Source of the DNA: an uncultured Lactobacillus sp.
GTDB lineage: Bacteria > Bacillota > Bacilli > Lactobacillales > Lactobacillaceae
Length of the DNA: 64,000 bases
Direction: 5' to 3'
Assembly: GCA_937874185.1 (NCBI GenBank)
Contig: CALNAK010000039.1
Coordinates: 1-64,000 of the forward strand
Shown: positions 6,131 to 14,852 of the stretch, piece after piece
Numbering within the stretch: position 1 is the stretch's first letter
Layout of the letters: each line of letters starts with the position of its first letter
Program-made: the position numbers and the translations under genes
The notes under the pieces: model-generated
Told to the model about the DNA's origin: nothing
Databases searched by the model: none
The model's input: the letters and a program-made list of their open reading frames with translations, nothing else

Positions 6131-8902
6131 ATGAAACGCTTTGTGCTTTTTAATACGGAATATGAATTAGTGGCGTTAGCAAAAGATCAGGGAAAAGAAA
6201 AACTAGGGAAAATTGCAATTTATCGTATTCCGAATACTCAAGAGTACTATACAATGCCAGTTTCAGAATTAGCTACTTATATTCGTAATGAGAAAACAGA
6301 GCATCAAACAGATATTAATTTGGATAAAAAAATTGCGTTATATAAAAATAGATTTGTTGGTCGTACTGATGTTTATGCTAATCGTTATTTTAACAAAAGA
6401 ATGAATAAGAAAGCTTATGCCCCAGCCGTTCCCTTTGAAAATGGACGACCTATGAGAACGCATTTTTTACCATTAACGGACGATGTTATATATAAGCATT
6501 TGCAAGCAGAATCAAAACTCGCAATTGGTTTGTATCCTTTAAGTATCGATAACACTACAAAATTTTTAGCTTTTGATATTGATGGTCACCATGAAGACCA
6601 GCCTTGGAAAGAGTTGACTAGATCAGTGCAAAAAGCCTGTCAGAAATATGATTTACAGCCACTTGTAGAGTTATCTCAATCGGGAAAAGGTTGTCATGTG
6701 TGGCTATTTTTTGACACTTCGATTGATGCAAAAAAGGCACGTCAACTCGGTGATGGACTCTTGAAGGTGACACAGACGATTGATTCTAGGCTGCCATTTT
6801 CAGCTTTTGATCGACTTTTTCCAGCCCAGGATCAAGTCAGTAAAGGAAAAATTGGTAATTTAATTGCTGCACCATTAGAAGGTCAATCCTTGAATTTTGG
6901 TAGAACGGCATTTGTTGATGATACATGGAAAGCATTTCCTGATCAATGGAAAGTTTTACAGAATGTCTCTCTAATCTCAATGGGTAAAATCAATAAGATT
7001 CTTAACGATATTATAAGTCACACTAGTTTAGAACTGAACGAATCAAACACGGTCAAAGAGGATAATCTTTTTTCTGAAAACTTCCATATTAATAAGAGTT
7101 TAACTGTGATTCAAAAGGATGCTCTTTATTTACGAAAAGATGACTTGAGTACCGAAGAAATACTTAATCTTAAATGGCTAGCCTCTTTTCGAAATCCAGA
7201 GTTTTATAAATTACAAGCAGTACGAATGCCAGTTAATAATACACCGAGAATAATCACTCTATTTAAAGAAAATGATGAATATTTAATTTTGCCACGTGGA
7301 TTGTCAGATGAACTAAATAGCATTGTCAAGAATGTATCATGGGATGAACAAGCTGCAATTGGTACTTCTTTAAAAGTGAAATTTATGGGTAAACTTTATC
7401 CTAATCAGGTACCAGCATATGATGCGATAAAAAAACAATCTACGGGAATATTGGCTGCTAGGACTGGATTTGGAAAAACAATCATTGCAGCAAAACTAAT
7501 TGCAAATCATAAAGTAAGCACTCTAATTCTAGTCCCAAACAAAGTTTTAGCTGAACAATGGAAACAGAAGTTAACTAGTTTTTTGGAAATTAAAAATGAA
7601 CCCGTGATTGTGGAATACACTCCTACTGGGCGAAAGAAGCATAAAGAAACTATTGGTACATATTATGGTCAAAAGAAAAATCCCAGTGGCCTTGTTGATA
7701 TTGCGACAATTCAAGCCATCAGTAAAATGTCTAACGCTTCGAAGTTTTTAAGTCACTATGGAATGGTTATTAGTGATGAAGTACACCATGATGCGGCTTA
7801 TACATTTGATGAAGTCATCAATAAGATTGCCAGTAATTATTTATATGGGTTATCTGCAACACCGTATAGACGAGATGGTCAAGAGCCAATTCTAACATTA
7901 AGATTTGGACCAATTCGTTTTCAAACAGATGTCATTGATCCAAGATTTGCACTAACTGTCAAAAGAACTGTTATTCCAAGATTCACTAATTTTGGAATGA
8001 CAGATTTAAAAACACTCAATAATAGTATTGTAGAAAATCGTTTGGCAATTCAAAATGATGATGTTCGTGAACAGATGTTAATTCGAGACATTAAGAAATG
8101 TATTAAAGAGAAACGTCATACCATTGTGCTTACAAGCTTAGTGACACATGTTGACAAGTTGTATGATAAGTTACCCAAAGAGCATCTTTATCGAATTTAT
8201 GGTGGCATTTCAAATAAAGAACGTTCTGAGGAAATCCTCAAAATAAATTCTGATAAAGAACCCTATACAATTTTGGCAACGCCATATGTTGGTGGGGAAG
8301 GATTGGACATTCCTAGTTTGGATACAATGATTTTGTCCATGCCATATAGTTTTCATGGAAATTTGGAACAGTATTTGGGTAGGATGCATCGTGATCTAGA
8401 TAAAAAGAAAGATTTAAAAGTGATTGATTATGTAGATATGTTTGCTCCCATGTTGTTAAGAATGTTTCGCAAGCGAAAACAGGTTTATAAAAAGATGGGT
8501 TATATTATCTCAGATGACGAATATACGCATCAATCTGGATTGAAAATCTTTGATGGACATTATAAGAATCAATTGTCTAAGGATTTAGAAAATGCACAAA
8601 ATGTTTTAATTATGACATCAACCATCAAACCATTTTTACAACAATATATAACAAGATTAATAAGTAAAAAATGTGAACTCCATGTTTGTAGTCAGGAGAA
8701 AATGCAGCCATTTGATAAGTCAGATGTTAAATTTACACAATATGAATATAATTTGCCGAACTGCATTATAATTGATAATCGTCAAATGTGGATAAGTAGC
8801 GATCTTAGTTTTGATTTTAATACTGGTCTTACTACTCGAATTGATCATCCTGAGTTGATTAAACAATTTAAAAAGGTATTGTTGGAAGATAAATTCAGTT
8901 GA
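6131..8902 (+). CDS. TOTE-type primase / SF2 helicase / PLD-like fusion
   Basis: A 923-residue three-part protein. Residues about 70-290 match the archaeo-eukaryotic primase domain of TOTE conflict systems: metal-binding FDID (Asp149, Asp151) and SQSGKGCHVW with His189. Residues 420-790 are a superfamily II helicase: Walker A ARTGFGKT (443-450), DEVHH (549-553), SAT (575-577) and motif VI QYLGRMHR (747-754). Residues about 815-920 look like a phospholipase D-type domain (NVLIMTST, then CIIIDNRQMWISSD) but lack the HxK catalytic pair. It stands alone between a Fic gene and a HigBA pair, which suggests defence against foreign DNA. Known TOTE loci carry further genes not seen here. The fold calls are from motifs; the role is inferred. 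Confidence 0.85.
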   Translation: MKRFVLFNTEYELVALAKDQGKEKLGKIAIYRIPNTQEYYTMPVSELATYIRNEKTEHQTDINLDKKIALYKNRFVGRTDVYANRYFNKRMNKKAYAPAVPFENGRPMRTHFLPLTDDVIYKHLQAESKLAIGLYPLSIDNTTKFLAFDIDGHHEDQPWKELTRSVQKACQKYDLQPLVELSQSGKGCHVWLFFDTSIDAKKARQLGDGLLKVTQTIDSRLPFSAFDRLFPAQDQVSKGKIGNLIAAPLEGQSLNFGRTAFVDDTWKAFPDQWKVLQNVSLISMGKINKILNDIISHTSLELNESNTVKEDNLFSENFHINKSLTVIQKDALYLRKDDLSTEEILNLKWLASFRNPEFYKLQAVRMPVNNTPRIITLFKENDEYLILPRGLSDELNSIVKNVSWDEQAAIGTSLKVKFMGKLYPNQVPAYDAIKKQSTGILAARTGFGKTIIAAKLIANHKVSTLILVPNKVLAEQWKQKLTSFLEIKNEPVIVEYTPTGRKKHKETIGTYYGQKKNPSGLVDIATIQAISKMSNASKFLSHYGMVISDEVHHDAAYTFDEVINKIASNYLYGLSATPYRRDGQEPILTLRFGPIRFQTDVIDPRFALTVKRTVIPRFTNFGMTDLKTLNNSIVENRLAIQNDDVREQMLIRDIKKCIKEKRHTIVLTSLVTHVDKLYDKLPKEHLYRIYGGISNKERSEEILKINSDKEPYTILATPYVGGEGLDIPSLDTMILSMPYSFHGNLEQYLGRMHRDLDKKKDLKVIDYVDMFAPMLLRMFRKRKQVYKKMGYIISDDEYTHQSGLKIFDGHYKNQLSKDLENAQNVLIMTSTIKPFLQQYITRLISKKCELHVCSQEKMQPFDKSDVKFTQYEYNLPNCIIIDNRQMWISSDLSFDFNTGLTTRIDHPELIKQFKKVLLEDKFS

Positions 8903-8931
8903 GATTAAACCAATTTGTTATATTTAGTGTT

Positions 8932-8973
8932 GCATATATTGAAAATGTGTAGCATATATTGTACAATAAAATT
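8932..8973 (+). promoter_or_regulatory. higBA promoter with direct repeats and no leader
   Basis: TTGAAA (8939-8944) and TACAAT (8962-8967) are 17 bp apart. The expected start of transcription falls on the A of the toxin ATG at 8974, and no Shine-Dalgarno sequence is present. GCATATATTG occurs twice, at 8932-8941 and 8952-8961, one turn pair apart, a likely antitoxin binding site. Confidence 0.6.
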
Positions 8974-9351
8974 ATGGAAAAGCCAAAGTTCAAAACTTAT
9001 ACAAGGCCAAATGGTCATAATGAATTTGTTGAATTCTATCAAGATTTACCTTCTAAGGACAAAGAAAAGTTACTTGCTTTGATTGTAAAGGTACAAGCAA
9101 AAGGATTGTTGGATGCTCAAAAAATGCAATGGGTGAAAAAGCTTGATAATAATTTATACGAATTACGGTCAAAGGTTGGTAGTAATATACAAAGAGCAAT
9201 ATATTTTCATGTTGAAGAAAACGATTATATAATTACTCATGGTTTTACAAAGAAATCCCAAAAGACACCTCTTAAGGAAATAGATCATGGTAAGTATTTA
9301 AGAGAAGAATATTACGAATCGTTGGAGGGTAAAGATGGAAAAAAATATTAG
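8974..9351 (+). CDS. higB: HigB-like RelE superfamily toxin
   Basis: A 125-residue toxin of the HigB/phage Gp49 group, expected to cleave mRNA at the ribosome. Diagnostic parts are FVEFYQDLPSKDKEKLLALI, WVKKLDNNLYELRSK and HGFTKKSQKTPLKEIDHGKYLREE. I take the ATG at 8974, not the upstream TTG, because it is where the promoter places the RNA 5' end. It overlaps the antitoxin gene by 17 bases and is first in order, as in HigBA systems. Confidence 0.88.
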   Translation: MEKPKFKTYTRPNGHNEFVEFYQDLPSKDKEKLLALIVKVQAKGLLDAQKMQWVKKLDNNLYELRSKVGSNIQRAIYFHVEENDYIITHGFTKKSQKTPLKEIDHGKYLREEYYESLEGKDGKKY

Positions 9352-9613
9352 TATTGATTCGATTCTAAAGAATGAACTCAAAAATCCAGATTTTAAACAA
9401 GGATTTGAAACAGAAAGTGAAAAATTGGAAAGTGCCTATGCAATCTATAAAGCACGAGAAGAAATGGGATGGACTCAAACTGAATTGGCACAGAGAGCAA
9501 ACGTTCCTCGTTCCACAGTATCAAGGACTGAGTCTGGCAACAATACGAGTATTGAAACTTTAAACAAATTGGCTTTTGCAATGGGTAAGAAACTTTCAAT
9601 TAATATAAACTAA
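9335..9613 (+). CDS. higA: HigA-like antitoxin
   Basis: A 92-residue Xre-type helix-turn-helix protein: AREEMGWTQTELAQRANVPR, then STVSRTESGNNTSIETL, ending AFAMGKKLSIN, the canonical HigA C-terminus. It would bind HigB and repress the shared promoter. It overlaps the end of the toxin gene, giving translational coupling, and has GGAGGG upstream inside the toxin frame. A second copy of this antitoxin is at 31208-31486. Confidence 0.9.
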   Translation: MEKNISIDSILKNELKNPDFKQGFETESEKLESAYAIYKAREEMGWTQTELAQRANVPRSTVSRTESGNNTSIETLNKLAFAMGKKLSININ

Positions 9614-9668
9614 ACATATATGGGTTAACGGGTTAGATGGTTCAGTAAGAAACCATTAGGCAAATAAC

Positions 9669-9718
9669 AAAACCTCAGTCATGTCAGATTTTTACATCTG
9701 ATATGACTGAGGTTTTTG
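9669..9718. terminator. bidirectional terminator
   Basis: A stem of about 20 bp (AACCTCAGTCATGTCAGAT with its complement, one mismatch) has A and T runs on both sides, between convergent genes. Confidence 0.9.
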
Positions 9719-9737
9719 TGTTTTAAAATGGACTCAA

Positions 9738-10232
9738 TTAAATATTCTTATTCATACCATCTTGAATCTTTTGAATGATGCGTTGTTTTCTTTTACTATT
9801 GATTCGATAGTTATCAGAGATAAATGTACAAACAACAATAACAATAATCAGTAACCAGAAAGCAAAAGGAGAAAGACTAATTCTAAATTCTTCTAATGTA
9901 TTGTATGTGACTGAGATTGCGGTAAGTAATCCACCCAAAGCAACATAGAACCAAGCAGTAGCTTTATCTAAAAAATGTAGGAATGAATCGAGTTCTCCAG
10001 TCGATGTCTGACGCTTACTAAGTAATTTGAACATGCGCTGTTTTTCTAACTTGATTTTCAATGGTGGAAATATCCAGTACCACATTGATATTTTAGGTAA
10101 CTTTGAATTTGATATCCCAAGTTTTCTAACGTGCTGTATTTGTTCCTGTAGTTCCAACATTCCTTGATAGAGTGGGAAGATAAAGATCAGCCATGCACCA
10201 ATCAACTCAAAACAAGATAGTAATTTTTCCAT
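9738..10232 (-). CDS. hypothetical membrane protein
   Basis: A 164-residue protein I do not recognise. It has one hydrophobic segment at residues 10-26, a basic cytoplasmic stretch (KLEKQRMFKLLSKRQ), then two more hydrophobic segments (about 92-110 and 122-138) and a basic tail. It is alone, convergent with higBA and 32 bp downstream of the YdcZ transporter gene, so it may be cotranscribed with it. Confidence 0.55.
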   Translation of the reverse strand: MEKLLSCFELIGAWLIFIFPLYQGMLELQEQIQHVRKLGISNSKLPKISMWYWIFPPLKIKLEKQRMFKLLSKRQTSTGELDSFLHFLDKATAWFYVALGGLLTAISVTYNTLEEFRISLSPFAFWLLIIVIVVCTFISDNYRINSKRKQRIIQKIQDGMNKNI

Positions 10233-10263
10233 TATGATTTAACTCCAATTAATAAAGACTGTA

Positions 10264-11199
10264 TTAAATTAATTCTATGGCAACGATGCCTAAGATGATA
10301 GTTAAAATACCAGTTATTTGCAATTTACTAATTTTATTAATTTCAGCACCCAAGAATCCCCAGTTATCAATAACTAAACTAATAATAATTTGACCAAGCA
10401 ATCCTAAAATTGTTGCCAAACCAATACCAATTTGTGGAACTAAGAAAGCATTGATGAAAATATTAATACCACCGATGATACCGCCTAAGAAGTTCCACCA
10501 AGGAGTGCGCTCTGAAACAATGTATTTCATGTTTTTGAAATTGCCTTGAACTAGGTTAATAACGATTAAGATAATTGAGGCGATGATGAATGTTAGAAAA
10601 GCTGAATAGATTGGTGAATGAAGGACTGTTCCGACGTGTCCATTGATGGTTGATTCAATTGAGAACGCGAAACCATCTAAGAGAGCGATGATTTGCCAGA
10701 TTAGTTTTTTACTACCGGTTGTTGTCTTAGTAGCAGTTTTTTTAGAAAGAATAGAAGGTAGGGCAATGGTAATCATGATTCCAGCAATAACTAGGATAAG
10801 TCCTAATAGTTTAGTTAATGACATTGGACTTGTTTTAGCATGGAACCAACCGAAATTGTCGATGACGACGCTCATTAAAATTTGACCGACCATAGGAATG
10901 ATAACTGTTTGAACACTACCAAGAACTGGTAATAAAAAGATGTTGATTGTTAAACAGATCATACCGATGATGCCACCTAAGTAACCCCACCATGGTAATG
11001 CAGATAGAGAACCGTTTAGCAATGGAATTCCTGCTCCAGTAGAGATGCTCAAGATAAGTAAGAATACGGTACCGACTAAGAATGAGATCAATGATGATAA
11101 GAAAGGTGTTTTAACTTTATTACGTAATTGTGAGTTAATTGAAGTTTGTAGTGGAATGAATCCACCAGTTGTAATACCTAAGATTATGAATAATAACAT
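10264..11199 (-). CDS. YdcZ/DUF606 double-domain DMT transporter
   Basis: A 311-residue membrane protein of about ten helices made of two tandem DUF606 (YdcZ) repeats, split near residue 165. Each repeat has a related core: GGIIGMICLTINIFLLP with MVGQILMSVVIDNFGWF, and GGIIGGINIFINAFLVP with LLGQIIISLVIDNWGF. The family belongs to the drug/metabolite transporter superfamily; substrates are unknown. GGAGGAAAC precedes the ATG. Its upstream region carries a copy of the operator shared with the LysR gene and the aldo-keto reductase. Confidence 0.85.
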   Translation of the reverse strand: MLLFIILGITTGGFIPLQTSINSQLRNKVKTPFLSSLISFLVGTVFLLILSISTGAGIPLLNGSLSALPWWGYLGGIIGMICLTINIFLLPVLGSVQTVIIPMVGQILMSVVIDNFGWFHAKTSPMSLTKLLGLILVIAGIMITIALPSILSKKTATKTTTGSKKLIWQIIALLDGFAFSIESTINGHVGTVLHSPIYSAFLTFIIASIILIVINLVQGNFKNMKYIVSERTPWWNFLGGIIGGINIFINAFLVPQIGIGLATILGLLGQIIISLVIDNWGFLGAEINKISKLQITGILTIILGIVAIELI

Positions 11200-11276
11200 G
11201 TTGTTTCCTCCGTTTGTTTATAGAATGCTATCTTACAAGGAATGTTAGGCCTTTAGAATTGGTTAAAATGTTAATC

Positions 11277-11298
11277 TTACATTAACTATTAGTTAACA
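11277..11298. promoter_or_regulatory. LysR operator copy 1
   Basis: Read on the minus strand this is TTAACTAATAGTTAATG plus flanks. It contains the dyad TTAAC-N5-GTTAA, a T-N11-A LysR-type box, upstream of the YdcZ transporter. It matches copy 2 at 21 of 22 positions. Confidence 0.7.
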
Positions 11299-11315
11299 CA
11301 TAAACGAGAAGTAAA

Positions 11316-11363
11316 AAAGCCGATTCCCAAATTGATTGAATTCAATGCGGGAATCGGTTTTAT
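11316..11363. terminator. terminator-like hairpin
   Basis: GCCGATTCCC pairs with GGGAATCGGT and is flanked by A and T runs. It overlaps the last codons of the nitroreductase remnant. Confidence 0.75.
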
Positions 11364-11508
11364 TTAATTGTTAATATATCATAAAATGCTTGTCTGTCAG
11401 ATTTAATTTTATTTACTGGAGCAGTATTATCACGATAACTACATGCAATACCAAAAATAATAACCTCGTCATCTTGAAAAGGATGTGACTGTTCTTGACA
11501 ATGAATTA
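11360..11508 (-). pseudogene. C-terminal fragment of a nitroreductase
   Basis: The minus strand reads HPFQDDEVIIFGIACSYRD, then NTAPVNKIKSDRQAFYDILT and a stop. This is the closing segment of NfsA/PnbA-type flavin nitroreductases (DEV..GIALGY...AP.N...S.R). About 150 upstream residues are missing, so it is a deletion remnant. Confidence 0.6.
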
Positions 11509-11528
11509 CCAAAAAAATTAATATAGCA

Positions 11529-11547
11529 TTAACAAACAGTTAATACG
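11529..11547. promoter_or_regulatory. LysR operator copy 3, autoregulatory
   Basis: TTAACAAACAGTTAATACG repeats the TTAAC-N5-GTTAA dyad immediately upstream of the LysR ribosome binding site, where a repressor or autoregulator would sit. Confidence 0.55.
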
Positions 11548-11564
11548 ATTATGGAGGGGTTATT

Positions 11565-12461
11565 TTGTACGATACAAAATTGGATACTTTTGTTCAAGTT
11601 GTTAGGGATGGTAGCTTTTCTAAAGCAGCTGAACATCTTTTTATTTCCTCAGTTTCCGTTATGAAACAAATGAATGGTCTTGAGGATATGGTGGGCGCAA
11701 AGTTACTTAACAGAACTACCCAGGGAGTGAAACTAACTAAGGCTGGAGAATTCTTTTATGAATCAGCCAATAATTATATTTTAGAGTCAGATGGAATTTT
11801 AAGAAAAACGCGTGATATTGAGAACAAAGGTAAGAAAGTTATCAAGATTGGAACTTCTTTGTTAAGATCTGCCCAACCATTAATCCAATTATGGTCGAGT
11901 ATGAATAACAAAGACGGATATCAGGTTGATTTGGTTTCATTTGAAGATGACCCGCTTAGTATGCAGAGAATGTTTACCAACATAGGTACAAAGATTGATT
12001 TCTTTGTTGGTCCGATAAATTCTGATCAGATAAATCAGGGACCATATCAAACTTATGAGTTACCGGAGACAACGGCTTATTGGGGCGTTCCCCTAAATAA
12101 TCCTTTAGCAAATAAAGATAAAATATCATTAGACGATTTAATTAATGAGAAAGTTTTGTTAGTTAAAAGAGGATTATCACCACGATTAGATGAATTAAGG
12201 TCTGAACTAGATAAAAAGGGGATTACAGTAATAGATAATGATGATTTTTATGATTTGAATACGTTTAATATTTGTAGTCAAAATAACTATATTATGGAAA
12301 CTCTTTCTATCTGGAAAGACGCATATGCTCCTATAAAAGCAGTCGAAATGGATAAAAAGCATAAAATGCCTTATGGAATAGTTTACTCAAACCGTGCATC
12401 GGATACTGTTAAGAATTTTATAGAACTAATTGGTTCAGAATATAATGGTGTTAACCAATAG
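11565..12461 (+). CDS. LysR family transcriptional regulator
   Basis: A 298-residue LysR protein. The winged HTH is at residues 5-63 (FVQVVRDGSFSKAAEHLFIS, then SVSVMKQMNGLEDMVGAKLL), followed by the periplasmic-binding-like effector domain. It uses a TTG start eight bases from GGAGGGG. Three copies of one dyad operator lie before its own gene, before the YdcZ transporter and before the aldo-keto reductase, the last overlapping its stop codon. It therefore probably controls all three. The inducer is unknown. Confidence 0.9.
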   Translation: MYDTKLDTFVQVVRDGSFSKAAEHLFISSVSVMKQMNGLEDMVGAKLLNRTTQGVKLTKAGEFFYESANNYILESDGILRKTRDIENKGKKVIKIGTSLLRSAQPLIQLWSSMNNKDGYQVDLVSFEDDPLSMQRMFTNIGTKIDFFVGPINSDQINQGPYQTYELPETTAYWGVPLNNPLANKDKISLDDLINEKVLLVKRGLSPRLDELRSELDKKGITVIDNDDFYDLNTFNICSQNNYIMETLSIWKDAYAPIKAVEMDKKHKMPYGIVYSNRASDTVKNFIELIGSEYNGVNQ

Positions 12462-12470
12462 TTAATGTAA
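12449..12470. promoter_or_regulatory. LysR operator copy 2
   Basis: TTAACCAATAGTTAATG plus flanks, differing from copy 1 at one of 22 positions. It overlaps the LysR stop codon (CAA TAG) and stands about 75 bp before the aldo-keto reductase start. Confidence 0.7.
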
Positions 12471-12546
12471 TGCTAATTAATAGAGTATTCTCTTTTTTAT
12501 TTCCGGTAGCTACAATTGTTTTATCAAATAAAAGGAAGTAAAGAAA

Positions 12547-13365
12547 ATGGATTATTTTGAATTGAACAATGGTGTTAAGGTTCCAGCACTCGGGTTTGGG
12601 ACATACCAAATGCCTTCTTCTATCACTGAAGAGAATGTAGCTAAGGCGATTGATTTGAGATATAGAAGTATTGATACAGCCCAAAATTATGGTAATGAAG
12701 CAGAAGTCGGTGCAGCTGTTAATAAGAGTGGTATCGCACGTGATCAATTGTTTGTGACCTCAAAGACTCAAACTTCTGGATATCGGAGTACTTTACGTGG
12801 TATTGATGAATCCCTTCAAAGTGCAAACTTAGACTATTTTGATTTGATGATTATTCATTGGCCAACAGTTGATAACTTAGGTACGTATAAAGCATTAGAA
12901 GATGCTTACAAAGCAGGTAAGTTACGTGCTATTGGTGTCAGTAACTTTAATAGTAGAAAAGTGCAAAATTTGATTGATCGTGCAGAAATCAAGCCGATGA
13001 TTGATCAAATTGAGACACACGTTTATTGGCAAGAGAATAAAATGCATGATTTTTTAAATAAAAACAATATTTTACATGAATCTTGGGCACCATTGGGTGA
13101 AGGTATGAGCTCAGTTTTGAATGAACCTACAATCGTTAATATTGCGGATAATCATCAAAAATCTACTGCTCAAGTAATTTTAAGATTCTTGACACAACAA
13201 CATATCATGGTAATTCCAAAGTCGACTAATCCAGTACATATAGCTGAAAATTTAAATGTTTTTGATTTTGAGTTAACAAAGACTGAAATTGAAACAATTA
13301 AGAATTTAGATAGAGGACATTCTGATATAAATTGGCCCAGTTCTATGGAACAAGAAGCATATTAA
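12547..13365 (+). CDS. aldo/keto reductase, diketogluconate reductase type
   Basis: A 272-residue NADPH-dependent aldo/keto reductase. It shows GFGTYQMPSS, the catalytic Asp and Tyr in SIDTAQNYGNE, the Lys in TSKTQTSGY, His in MIIHWP, and the cofactor loop IPKSTNPVHIAEN. It would reduce small aldehydes or ketones. GGAAG lies before the ATG. It is the only gene between the LysR gene and its terminator, and the upstream operator suggests it is the main LysR target. Confidence 0.92.
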   Translation: MDYFELNNGVKVPALGFGTYQMPSSITEENVAKAIDLRYRSIDTAQNYGNEAEVGAAVNKSGIARDQLFVTSKTQTSGYRSTLRGIDESLQSANLDYFDLMIIHWPTVDNLGTYKALEDAYKAGKLRAIGVSNFNSRKVQNLIDRAEIKPMIDQIETHVYWQENKMHDFLNKNNILHESWAPLGEGMSSVLNEPTIVNIADNHQKSTAQVILRFLTQQHIMVIPKSTNPVHIAENLNVFDFELTKTEIETIKNLDRGHSDINWPSSMEQEAY

Positions 13366-13424
13366 AAAACGATATCTTATAGGGAAATTTAATTCAATTC
13401 TCCTACATAGACATCGTTTTTTTA
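13364..13424. terminator. terminator of the aldo-keto reductase gene
   Basis: AAAACGAT and ATCGTTTT arms with interrupted inner pairing are followed by seven T on the plus strand. Confidence 0.65.
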
Positions 13425-13496
13425 TTGAATGCATTAACTTAAATTAATGTGCTAAAAGCTTAGAGGTTAGTACTTTTGATAATGACCTCAATAATA

Positions 13497-14741
13497 TTAG
13501 TTGCTTTTATCTAATGTTACTGATGCACTTTGTTTCTGAGGAATCAAAAGACAGGAGATAGATACTAACAAAAGAATCATTGAAACAATATAGGCTGAGG
13601 TGGGGTTGATAATATTATAAATTAGCACAAGTCCAATGGTTCCAAGTGGGATGGAAATGATTGAAACGGTAGTCATCAAACCTGTTAAACTGCCAATAAT
13701 CTCTTCATCAGCGACTTTTAATAAACTAGCTGTTAATTTAGGATTTGCTTGACCCATGCAAAATCCTCCAATAGCCATTGTTATTAGAATTATGGTAAAA
13801 CTTCTCAAGGTTAAAAAGTTAATATAAAAAACTTCTAGGTCAAGAATACAAACAACCATCACTGCTTTGAAAGACCATTTTTGAAACCAACCAGAATGTA
13901 GTACACTACCGAGAATTGTCCCGATTACCATAACAGTATTAATTATAAGAACGCTAACACTGAAAGGTAATGGTAATTTGTTACTTTGATCGATTAAATA
14001 AAGATTGGTAATTGCATCCATACTAGCTCCAACAGCATTCATGAAGAAGATACTTCCTAACAGTGCCCAAGCATTGATGTTTGCGCTGGCCTCCAAAGTT
14101 TGCTTCATCAATATTAAGAGTCGATGTGCCGATGGATTTTTATGGATGACTTGGGGTACTTCAAGTGATTTATAACCAGTTATCAGAATAATGCCGGCAA
14201 TCAGGAAGGTTAATGCATTGATGTAACCAGCAAGTTGATAATTTTGAGTTGCAGCAAGCAGACTAACACCGATAGCTTGACCAACGATTTGCATAATTGT
14301 GGCGATACCTTGATTGATACCTAGTGCTTCCTCTTGGATATCGTTACTAATCTTGGTCTGAATGATAGGCATACGGAGACTACTGCTATACATACCTAAG
14401 ATATCAGAGAAAATATTAATCAAGATAATAATCATTAGTAGAGTAACTTGTTTTTGACTAATTAATTGAGCCAAAACGATATAAAGTACAACTTGAACGA
14501 ATTTGGTAATTGCTAGCCATACTCGCTTGTTCTTGGTACGATCAGCAATCTGTCCAGTTATGATTCCTAAAACACCAGGGAAAACGGTGGCTACTGAAAC
14601 AATGGAAACCATAAGATTAGCATTTTGAAACCCTCGTGCATAGGTTAATAGAATAATGTTGAATAGACTAGTTCCAATCGTTTCAAATAAATCAGCGCTG
14701 GTTAAAGTCATAAAAGTTTGATTCATCAATAATTTTTTCAT
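13497..14741 (-). CDS. MFS transporter
   Basis: A 414-residue, twelve-helix major facilitator protein, probably a drug or metabolite efflux pump. The cytoplasmic loop motif GQIADRTKNKRVW follows helix 2, and related GFCMGQANPKLTASL appears in the second half. It resembles MFS_3-type (MefA-like) pumps. AGAGGGTGAT precedes the ATG. It is divergent from an HTH regulator and the two share a long palindrome. Confidence 0.88.
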   Translation of the reverse strand: MKKLLMNQTFMTLTSADLFETIGTSLFNIILLTYARGFQNANLMVSIVSVATVFPGVLGIITGQIADRTKNKRVWLAITKFVQVVLYIVLAQLISQKQVTLLMIIILINIFSDILGMYSSSLRMPIIQTKISNDIQEEALGINQGIATIMQIVGQAIGVSLLAATQNYQLAGYINALTFLIAGIILITGYKSLEVPQVIHKNPSAHRLLILMKQTLEASANINAWALLGSIFFMNAVGASMDAITNLYLIDQSNKLPLPFSVSVLIINTVMVIGTILGSVLHSGWFQKWSFKAVMVVCILDLEVFYINFLTLRSFTIILITMAIGGFCMGQANPKLTASLLKVADEEIIGSLTGLMTTVSIISIPLGTIGLVLIYNIINPTSAYIVSMILLLVSISCLLIPQKQSASVTLDKSN

Positions 14742-14760
14742 ATTATCACCCTCTAAAATT

Positions 14761-14792
14761 ATTTATCGTTTAAATAAATTTAAATGATAAAT
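14761..14792. promoter_or_regulatory. 32-bp palindromic operator between pump and regulator
   Basis: Two 15-bp arms (ATTTATCGTTTAAAT and ATTTAAATGATAAAT) separated by two bases match at 14 of 15 positions. The site sits between the divergent MFS and HTH genes. Confidence 0.75.
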
Positions 14793-14852
14793 GAATCTTA
14801 AGCGTTTGATTTTGATTTGTCAAACATTTATGCTGATAAAGAGGTGAAGATG

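Noticed and set aside
6131..8902. Type I or III restriction helicase subunit
   Set aside because: No methylase or specificity genes are adjacent, and the N-terminal DxD and SGxGxHxW motifs point to a primase fold instead.
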